23,070 nucleotides of DNA, taken from contig AVPN01000047.1 of NCBI GenBank assembly GCA_000695325.1, forward strand, positions 81,963 through 105,032, read 5' to 3'. A model generated the notes under the pieces. It saw only the letters and a program-made list of their open reading frames with translations, did no database searches and was not told where the DNA came from. A program made the translations under genes and the position numbers. Shown here piece after piece: positions 16,187 to 23,070 of this stretch (its first letter is position 1; each line of letters begins with the position of its first letter). Origin of the DNA: Pleurobrachia bachei (Eukaryota > Ctenophora > Tentaculata > Cydippida > Pleurobrachiidae).

Positions 16187-19100
16187 GTTTCCTGATGATG
16201 ATAATGAAGAGTGTCATGAACAAGCAGAAGATATTGGAAGGGACGGTGGAGAAGAGGAAGAAGATTTTATACATGACCAGGATGATCGTTATGACGAAGA
16301 AAATCTTTATGGGTAACTTGAACAACTATACCAGTTTTTAAATAAAACCAATGACTCCGCTCCAAACAACTCCTTTGATACGTTGTAACCTTCCTATTGG
16401 CCGTATTGCGGTGCGGTGAAAGAAGGTCGAGCAAAACAACAACTTTTTACTCTCATCAGGGATGATGTTGCTCTAGGTGAGGAAGAGGATGGTGTACAGA
16501 TCCACAATGAAGAGATGGATTTCTCCCACGAACCTGAAGATGAAGATGAAGAAGATAGGGAAGATAGGGAAGATAGAGAGGACGATAATAAAAAGGAGAA
16601 AGAAGGTATGTATCCGTCAGACCCACATTATTGATGTGTTCTCATTTGGATGTTTTTATAAAGGAGTAGTGGTGGTAATATTACCGAAAGAGGATATGTT
16701 TCCTTTCGTCTGATGATTGGTTTTTCCATGAAACATATTTTCTTAGATGACCAGGAGGGTGCCCCAAAAGATGAAGAGAAGGAAGAAAAAGAAAAAGAGA
16801 TAGAATGTACATTGACGGAAGAGGAAAAGTTGGAAGAGGTATGTAATTTTTAACCAAGCTCCCTCATTTATCTTTTATTAATCCACCTCTCAACTCCCAT
16901 ATCAGATGAAATATTTGGACCAGCTCCAGGAGCAGATTGACTTGGAGCACTATGATCTTCGGAAACTACGTTCAACCACCAATAACTTTGCGAGCCAGAT
17001 AGAGAGGCTCCGAAAGAAGGTATATAACACCATATATGGGCATCACGTGGTTAATAACACCATATTTGAGTATCACGTGTTTGATAATACCATATATGGG
17101 CATCACGTGGTTACCACCCCCTCCCACAGGTGACTGTCTATACTAATGATAAGGAAGATGATAAAGCGATGGCTACATTGCAAAAAATTGCAGAACTATC
17201 CAAGTAAGTCTTATAGGGTTTTGAAATTTCGCTATGATGCTAGACAAACCGCCCTCTTTCTCTATCCTCTCTCTCTATCTTCTCTCTCCTCAATGTATTG
17301 ACCTGGGTGTCCCATTGTCTCCACGAGGAATTACATGATTGCCCCAGGGATCGAGAAAACGCGTCGAATGCACGCCGGGAAACATCAGACAAACTGGCGG
17401 AGCTGAAGAAAAAACGCTCCGATCACGTGAAAGAGTTGAAAGAGGAAAAAGGTTTCAAAGTTGACAACAAACGTACCTTCCTCATAGAGGACACCCGGCA
17501 GAGAGAGCTCCAAAAAACGGCCCGATCTGTCCTAAAACACGGCAGTATGGCCACCCTGAAACTATCTCTTGAGGAGCTAGATGCAGTAATATATTAATTT
17601 ATTGTATGTTTAATTTATTACCACAGTGTGCTTATATATATTTTGATTGTCATCAGTATAATTTTAAACCTCTTTTCCAAAAAACTTTCGTCTGATAATT
17701 GGTTTTTCCATGAAACATATTTTCTTAGATGACCAGGAGGGTGCCCCAAAAGATGAAGAGAAGGAAGAAAAAGAAAAAGAGATAGAATGTACATTGACGG
17801 AAGAGGAAAAGTTGGAAGAGGTATGTAATTTTTAACTAAATCATCATCAAGCATCCCGCGTTTATTACAATCTCCCTCGGTCATTTAAATTCTACTATTT
17901 CCCCTCTTATTCACCTCTAATTCACCTCTCAACTTCCATATCAGATGAAATATTTGGACGAGCTCCAGGAGCAGATTGATCTGGAGCACTATGATCTTCG
18001 GAAACTTCGTTCAACCACCAATAACTTTGCGAGCCAGATAGAGAGGCTCCGAAAGAAGGTATATAACACCATATATGGGCATCACGTGGTTAAAAACACC
18101 ATATATGAGCATCACGTGACACACAGCACCATATTTGGGCATCACGTGGTTACTCCCCCAGGTGACTGTCTACACTAATGATAAAGAGGACGATAAAGCG
18201 ATGGCTGCGTTGCAAAAAATTGCAGAATTATCCAAGTAAGTCTTTTTATGATTTAAATTTGGCTATGATGCTAATTGCTAGATAAACCGCCCTCTTTCTC
18301 TCTATCCTCTCTCTCTATCTCTATCCTCCTCTCTATCTTCCTCAATGTATATTGACCTGGGTGTCCCATTGTCTCCACGAGGAATTACATGATTGCCCCA
18401 GGGATCGAGAAAACGCGTCGAATGCACGCCGGGAAACATCAGACAAACTGGCGGAGCTGAAGAAAAAACGCTCCGATCACGTGAAAGAGTTGAAAGAGGA
18501 AAAAGGTTTCAAAGTTGACAACAAACGTACCTTCCTCATAGAGGACACCCGGCAGAGAGAGCTCCAAAAAACGGCCCGATCTGTCCTAAAACACGGCAGT
18601 ATGGCCACCCTGAAACTATCTCTTGAGGAGCTAGATGCAGTAATAGTGAGCCTCCTTGAGGTATCAAATGATATTGATAGGTATCTGTGCGGGGGTGATG
18701 CAGTGAGGAGGAGATATGTTAATAGGATGACACGATATGAGAGACGACTAGATGTACTTTACGATAAGTTACTACAGTGGAGGGTTTATAAAGGTAAACA
18801 GGCCCCCAGATACTATCTATCTTGGCCCCCAGTGAGTTAATTACCAAGTTATTACATGGTATGATAACACAAACACGATGTTTCGAGGATATAAGCCGGG
18901 ATATAAACCGGGATATAAACCGGGATTCATTAGATAATTTACACGGATTGGGTTGTAATGTTGAACCCTCGGATAGTGATACCTAAAGTGGAAATGGGGA
19001 CTGGAGAGTGTTTTATTAGATTTACACGAAAGTATGTGTACATGCTGCGAGAAACGGGGGATGAAAAACACGGAAAATAGTAAATTGTGTCTCTATGATA

Positions 19101-20846
19101 GAGTGCCCTGCACCTCAGCCTCCACAACACAAAACTGCTGATTTCCCAATTTAAATTCCCCAGTGCAGGGATAATCAACTCTTAATCTGTCTAGAGGTTG
19201 TCTAACAACGTATCTATCTTTTCAGTTGACAATCCTGATTCCCGACCTACTGAGTATGAGAGCTTTTTGTATGAGCCCTCTGATGTATCAGACAGTGACG
19301 CAGAAAAAGAGGTAGGACTGGACTTTTCTTTTTTAAATTTTTTAGTTCTGTGGAAAGAAGTTGGTCAAGATTTATGACCTTGAGTTTAGCTATTATTATA
19401 TTTGGGGTCGGGGCTATTTTTTACCAAATGTGAAATTGGGATAAGGCCCAGTTTCTTGTTTCACTGTTTCACATCCCCCCTTCAGTCGAGTCCCCGTCGT
19501 TCTAGTCGACACCGTGATAGCCGTCCAACTACACGTCGTGGTTCCTCCTCCCGCTCTGCTCCTTCAAGTGCAGCAGCAGGCAACAAATCCAGATCTCCAG
19601 TTAGAGCACCCTCCCCTGTAACACGGCCTGAACGGAGGGCTGTTAGAGGTGGTACCCCCACAGAGAGACGGGCTGTACGGGGTGGTACACCTGAACCAAA
19701 ACATAGCACCTCGAGATTATCTGGGTATGTGTAGTCTTCTTGAGAAAAACTGAGGCTTAATTTAGAATCGTTGCTTTTTGGCTAAAATCCAAATGTGTCG
19801 TGCTAACTGAAAACACATTTTAATGACATTCTGTTTCAGTGGGGGTAACAGGGATATGATAAGGAAGAGAGTAAGCGGAGGGGGACCCTCGAGTTCGGGA
19901 CCATCTCTCAAGAAAAGGGCCTTGTCCCCGCCACCTCTCAGGGCGACCCGCCGGTCCAGCCCAACTCCCACAAGGTAGGCCGGCGCGCAAGGATGTTTGG
20001 AATGAAAGTACATTGTATTGGTATTGGCGTAATGCGCGCCTACCTCTATTGCACACTTCTCAATCGCGGTACACAAAACAACATGTGTTACATTTTACCG
20101 AGTGTCTGTCTAGACTCTAGACTAATTTTGTCTATTCGTAATACCACTCTCTATCTCTCCTCAGACGCCGATCTCCGCCACTGAGAAATGCACCTCTCCG
20201 TCCGATCCATCACTCCAGAACCTCACCTGAAGGCCACCACACACACAGCAGCAGGAGGTCCGCACCATCCGTAGGCGCTGGAGGACTCCTTCGAACACCT
20301 AAACCTTCCATCCCAACCTTCAAGAGCATGAGCAGCCGGGAGAACTTCCAGATTAGTGTCCGGAATGAGTCTTACAAGCCAGTCGCACGAAGTAAGTGAT
20401 TGTTTTTAGTATCGCTACTTTTCAAGTTGGAATCCATCGTTCCTATATATCTGGAAAAACAGAACTTCCTCATCTCAAAATTGTTTTAATCCCCTTCCTT
20501 CTCTCCAGGTACAGGCCCTCCTCCTAGATCAACAACTGGATCCTCAGTGGGTCGATACAGCAAGAGATCACCACCTCCCTCTTCCCGACCAATTCTAGGT
20601 GGCCGGCCCCGATCCTCCCCACCCCGATCCAGTACTACAGTGGGGCGACGAGCACCACGATCACCAGCAGCGATCCGTAGGGCAGCCCGATCACCTCCAC
20701 CAACATCCCGAGCCACCACACACCGGACAGCACCTTCTAGGTCGGCACGGTCCCCACCCCCGCAGGCTGCTTCAAGAACACACTATACGTCCAGTGTGAA
20801 AAGGCCACCCCCTGAGAGGAGGAGTGTTAGGGAAAACTACAGGTAG
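15784..20846 (+). CDS. Acidic / coiled-coil / Arg-Ser-Pro-rich protein, 13 coding exons (full-length model)
   Basis: Exons: 15784-15819, 16000-16069, 16210-16312, 16460-16605, 17729-17820, 17945-18058, 18162-18235, 18402-18793, 19226-19311, 19486-19724, 19840-19974, 20165-20391, 20509-20846. Phases agree throughout (2052 nt, 683 residues). Residues about 1-150 are extremely acidic (EDLYEDYVEEEGD, EEEEDFIHDQDD, EDREDREDRED from a 9-bp repeat). The middle is a long charged helix / coiled coil (MKYLDELQEQIDLEHYDLRK; RRETSDKLAELKKKRSDHVK). The last 300 residues are basic and rich in Arg, Ser and Pro (SPRRSSRHRDSRP, KRSPPPSSRP). A basic Ser/Pro/Arg tail after a coiled coil is seen in microtubule-associated and RNA-processing proteins, but I do not recognise the family. 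Exon 3's acceptor is weak, with the (CT)n run as its pyrimidine tract. A duplicated exon block (16747-17597) offers an alternative end. Confidence 0.7.
16139..16184. repeat. (CT)23 microsatellite
   Basis: Uninterrupted CT dinucleotides in the intron before exon 3 of the coiled-coil gene; probably part of the splice-acceptor pyrimidine tract. Confidence 0.95.
16747..17597 (+). CDS. Alternative, prematurely ending exon block of the coiled-coil gene
   Basis: Exons 16747-16838, 16906-17019, 17130-17203 and 17348-17597 are spliceable in phase after exon 4 (ends 16605). They encode the same coiled coil as the right copy, then diverge at the duplication junction after LEELDAVI and stop two codons later (TAT TAA). 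Splicing into this block gives a protein of about 286 residues without the Arg/Ser/Pro tail. Skipping it gives the long form. The short form could be a natural competitor of the long one, or just a by-product of the duplication. Confidence 0.55.
17024..17113 (+). repeat. Three 30-bp CACGTG minisatellite units in an intron
   Basis: Units 17024-17053, 17054-17083, 17084-17113, each containing CCATAT and a CACGTG palindrome. Confidence 0.9.
18063..18152 (+). repeat. Three 30-bp CACGTG minisatellite units in the duplicated intron
   Basis: The counterpart of 17024-17113. The middle-to-last unit junction (CACGTGACACACAGCACC) resembles the 641-700 copy more than its sister array. Confidence 0.9.
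18887..18922. repeat. 12-bp tandem repeat, three units
   Basis: GGATATAARCCG three times, in the intron between exons ending 18793 and starting 19226. Confidence 0.85.
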
Positions 20847-20991
20847 AGAGAGAGACAGTGTGTGACAGAGAATGATAGACACTCTAAAGTTGATACATGT
20901 GTTGAAATGACCAAACTTAATTTCTTACAACCCTAACCAATTAACGTTTATTACTTTGAACTCAACTCTTTCCGATCGCCCTTATATAAGG

Positions 20992-21022
20992 AAAACCTTA
21001 CCCAAACTTTGGGTAAGGTTTT
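20992..21022. repeat. Perfect 15-bp inverted repeat with a 1-nt loop
   Basis: Arms AAAACCTTACCCAAA and TTTGGGTAAGGTTTT around a single C, about 150 bp after the coiled-coil gene's stop codon. Confidence 0.9.
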
Positions 21023-21346
21023 TGTGCCAAAGTCCACTGCTTTTCCACCTTCTTCCCCAGCCCGCTCACTCTCTTGACCCCCGACCCCGCACTACTTTCT
21101 CTCTTGCTTCTTGACAAGCTGTTTCAGATTTGAGAGCTAAAGAGAGAAGTCCAGATGTACAGATAAAAAGTAGAGGAGTCCTTGGTCGTGCTGTGGCCTG
21201 TGTAATTCCAAACGGGCCAATCTAAGTCCTTGTACACCAAGTGCAGATGCTTCACTCCCCTGAGTACAGGTATACATCAAAATAAAACTCGGTATATCTT
21301 GAGAACACAGTGAAATAATAAAGAACGTACAAATCTTGAAAAAGAA

Positions 21347-21368
21347 ATATATATATATATATATATAT
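21347..21368. repeat. (AT)11 microsatellite
   Basis: Eleven AT dinucleotides. Confidence 0.95.
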
Positions 21369-21419
21369 CGACGATATAGAACGTGATCTGTTGTGTGAGT
21401 AAACTGCGAACAACAGTAG

Positions 21420-21480
21420 CAGGTGTAACCTAGCAACCCACAGGTGTAACCTAGCAACCCATAGGTTTAACCTAACGACG
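21420..21480. repeat. 21-bp tandem repeat, about 2.9 units
   Basis: CAGGTGTAACCTAGCAACCCA twice without change (21420-21461), then a diverged third unit. Confidence 0.9.
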
Positions 21481-21839
21481 TGTCCTATATCAGGTATTAC
21501 GCACACAGCAGCACACGCAACAAAAAACTGTCTTTGGAATTTTGGTGATTCTCTCTCTGAAGTAAAGACCAGCTCAACTCAGTAACATCAGAGCTGGCCA
21601 GGTAAATAGGAGCTGTCTGGTGGTCCGCCGACCCGATCTGAGTGTCAAAACGGGGTCAGGCGGCGCCAGACAGGGTAGGGAGGCAGAACAACTTTATGGA
21701 ATGGGGGAGGGGTATAATAACAGCTAAATAGTAAATAAGAACGGGGGAAGTAACATGGTGCACATCTCTCAGGGTAAGACCGATAATGGGGGATAATATG
21801 ACAATAACAGCTAAAAGGGGTGGTGGTGGTGTCTATATC

Positions 21840-23062
21840 TCATGCAACCGCAGACACATCTCTCATTGGATATTCCAGGGCTGGGGGTTGCTCGACGTCC
21901 TTCTCAAAGCAGCCACACCGTCCAGTGATGATCCTGTCGTAGGGGTCCATAGATCGGAGGGGTCGGGGAAGGAATTTCCAGGTTTTCAACCAGGTTGGTA
22001 ACCTACAGCAGGGAAGGAAGGGAGGGTTAGCAACTCGTCACTCGTCAGGCTAAACTCTTTTTAGTGCAAAAATACAGCCCCAATACAGCCTCTTTTAGCA
22101 TTCTCAGCTCACTTTTTATTAATTCTCCCTTAGATTGGTATTATCAATTATGTATTTCATAATACCCTCCTCCCTTTTCTTACCAGTCAGGTCGGTGTCT
22201 CTGGATGGTGGTGACAATTACAATGGTAACGATGATAAAGAGGACAAGTCCAAGGAAGGTATAGAGCAGGATGACGTTGAAAGAGAGAAGGATGAGGGAG
22301 AGGGGGAGGACAAGGAACATCAAGATCAGGTACACCACGGCGAACCATCTGGGGGAGGAGTTGGGGGTTAGATGATGTGGTTTGGGGAAGCAGTCAAACT
22401 GTCAGAGGGGGTTGGAGATTCTCCAACCCCCTCTGACAGTTTGACTGCTTCCCCAAACCAATGGAGAATCTCACTTTGGCCAAGGCGACTTATGAGCCCA
22501 TTTAGTTTGTTATTTAGTGCACTCATGGCGTAACTGAGGGGCCAATTAATTATATTCACCTGTAATTGGCGGTGGTGTTTCCAAGGCACTTTGCCATCGA
22601 GAGAGGAATCTGTCGCATCCAGGGTATGGGGTAGAACACCATGATTCCAAAGATATTGAACATCAAATGGGACATCTGGGGGATTCGTGAATTGGGATCA
22701 AACAAAAACGAAAGTTACATACTAATAGATTAGGTTGAACTACCGAAGCGAAACCTCACATAGGACGCTCGCTCTTTATGAAATAGAATGAGCCACACAA
22801 AAGTTACGTTTTTAAATCACTCAATTGACATAGTATTTCACATACCGCTACTTGGATGGTCAGTGCACGATTATCTCCTGTAGCAGCAAGTGCAGCCAGA
22901 ATAGCAGTTGCAGTGGTCCCAATATTACTACCCAGGGTGAGAGGGAACATCCTATCTATACTGATCACTCCCATTCCCACGAGAGGGGTTATGGTAGAGG
23001 TGAAAACACTGCTGCTTTGGACCAAGATCGTCATACCCATGCCAACCACAATGAAAATGTAC
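21840..23062 (-). CDS. SLC34-type sodium-dependent phosphate cotransporter, last four exons (5' part outside the window)
   Basis: Members of SLC34 move phosphate into cells together with sodium across the plasma membrane. Exons on the - strand: 23062-22846, 22675-22560, 22348-22184, 22002-21840, with a stop TGA at 21842-21840; the phases join correctly. The second inverted repeat of the family is plain: MTILVQSSSVFTSTITPL holds the QSSS signature, and LTLGSNIGTTATAILAAL is the conserved partner motif. Then follow HLMFNIFGIMVFYPIPW and LSMAKCLGNTTANYRWFAVV, a long hydrophobic exon with the last membrane segments (VILLYTFLGLVLFIIVTIVI), and the cytoplasmic tail LPTWLKTWKFLPRPLRSMDPYD, which parallels the vertebrate LP..L..W.FLP..MRS..P.D pattern. 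The tail ends MRDVSAVA. The N-terminal half, with the first QSSS repeat, lies to the right of the window. Confidence 0.93.
22378..22460. repeat. Perfect 83-bp palindrome in an SLC34 intron
   Basis: Two 41-bp arms are exact inverted copies around one T (22419), inside the 211-bp intron 22349-22559. The arms begin TGGTTTGGGGAAGCAG. A partial extra copy of the arm's inner end (TGGAGAATCTC) follows at 22462. Confidence 0.95.
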
Positions 23063-23070
23063 CTGTGGGG

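Larger units (their letters stand above)
16703..18645 (+). repeat. Tandem duplication of a four-exon block
   Basis: 16703-17591 (889 bp) and 17685-18645 (961 bp) share the same four exons at high identity, while introns differ by indels and substitutions. The exon sequences differ at only a few positions (for example LDQLQ versus LDELQ, ATLQ versus AALQ). The junction cuts the fourth exon of the left copy. Confidence 0.9.
20847..21839. other. Intergenic between convergent genes, with simple repeats
   Basis: Nearly 1 kb without a supported gene. It contains a perfect hairpin (20992-21022), an (AT)11 run (21347-21368) and a 21-bp tandem repeat (21420-21480). It should include the 3' UTRs of both flanking genes. 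Confidence 0.5.

Noticed and set aside
17024-18152. CRISPR-like array, because of 30-bp regular units
   Set aside because: Units abut with no unique spacers, occur in introns of a eukaryotic gene, and no cas genes are present.
21137-21506. Possible - strand exons between the coiled-coil gene and SLC34
   Set aside because: The frames run through an (AT)n repeat and a 21-bp tandem repeat and have no recognisable domain.
22368-22589. 73-codon - strand frame across the palindrome as part of SLC34
   Set aside because: It starts in the out-of-phase end of a real exon and runs through intron and palindrome; the true exon is 22675-22560 in another frame.

Overview
The window is nuclear DNA from an animal. 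It has short introns with GT-AG boundaries, animal gene families (COP9 signalosome subunit 6, an SLC34 sodium/phosphate cotransporter, a secreted pentraxin/sushi protein, BTB and RRM domains), microsatellites and minisatellites, and no sign of bacterial organisation. Gene spacing is tight (about nine loci in 23 kb, many introns of 80-350 bp). A compact invertebrate genome, possibly a non-bilaterian such as a sponge, fits best, but the species cannot be fixed from the sequence.

Layout. 1-629: last exon of a + strand gene that enters from the left. 1099-3169: a seven-exon COPS6 (CSN6) gene, +. 3621-6026: a nearly perfect tandem duplication of about 1.2 kb, each copy carrying a 220-residue Lys/Ala/Pro-rich protein gene, +. 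6308-7962: a six-exon secreted pentraxin-like plus two-sushi protein, - strand, with one in-frame stop. 7978-8198: a large nested inverted repeat with inward-facing TATA boxes in the divergent promoter region. 8467-15424: four tandem BTB-RRM paralogues with no introns in the CDS (called A, B, C, D here), apparently two duplicated pairs (A-B and C-D). 15784-20846: a 13-exon gene for an acidic / coiled-coil / Arg-Ser-Pro-rich protein, containing a duplicated four-exon block. 21840-23062: the 3' end of an SLC34 gene on the - strand, with a perfect 83-bp palindrome in one intron.

The most striking observation is in the BTB-RRM cluster. When A and B are aligned to their paralogues, three tracts of about 50 bases (8503-8552 and about 9272-9322 in A, 10505-10555 in B) are the base-by-base COMPLEMENT of the paralogue in the SAME left-to-right order. 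They are not the reverse complement. About 144 of 150 positions fit. Complementing the tracts in place gives back the normal family protein; the differences that remain in A's two tracts are synonymous and B's tract fits exactly, so its start codon reappears. An ordinary inversion cannot make this, because an inversion gives the reverse complement. It is either an unusual assembly or data-handling artefact or an undescribed type of sequence change. Raw reads across the three sites would decide.

Apart from this cluster, the genes are unrelated housekeeping and accessory genes that sit side by side. No multi-gene pathway is apparent.
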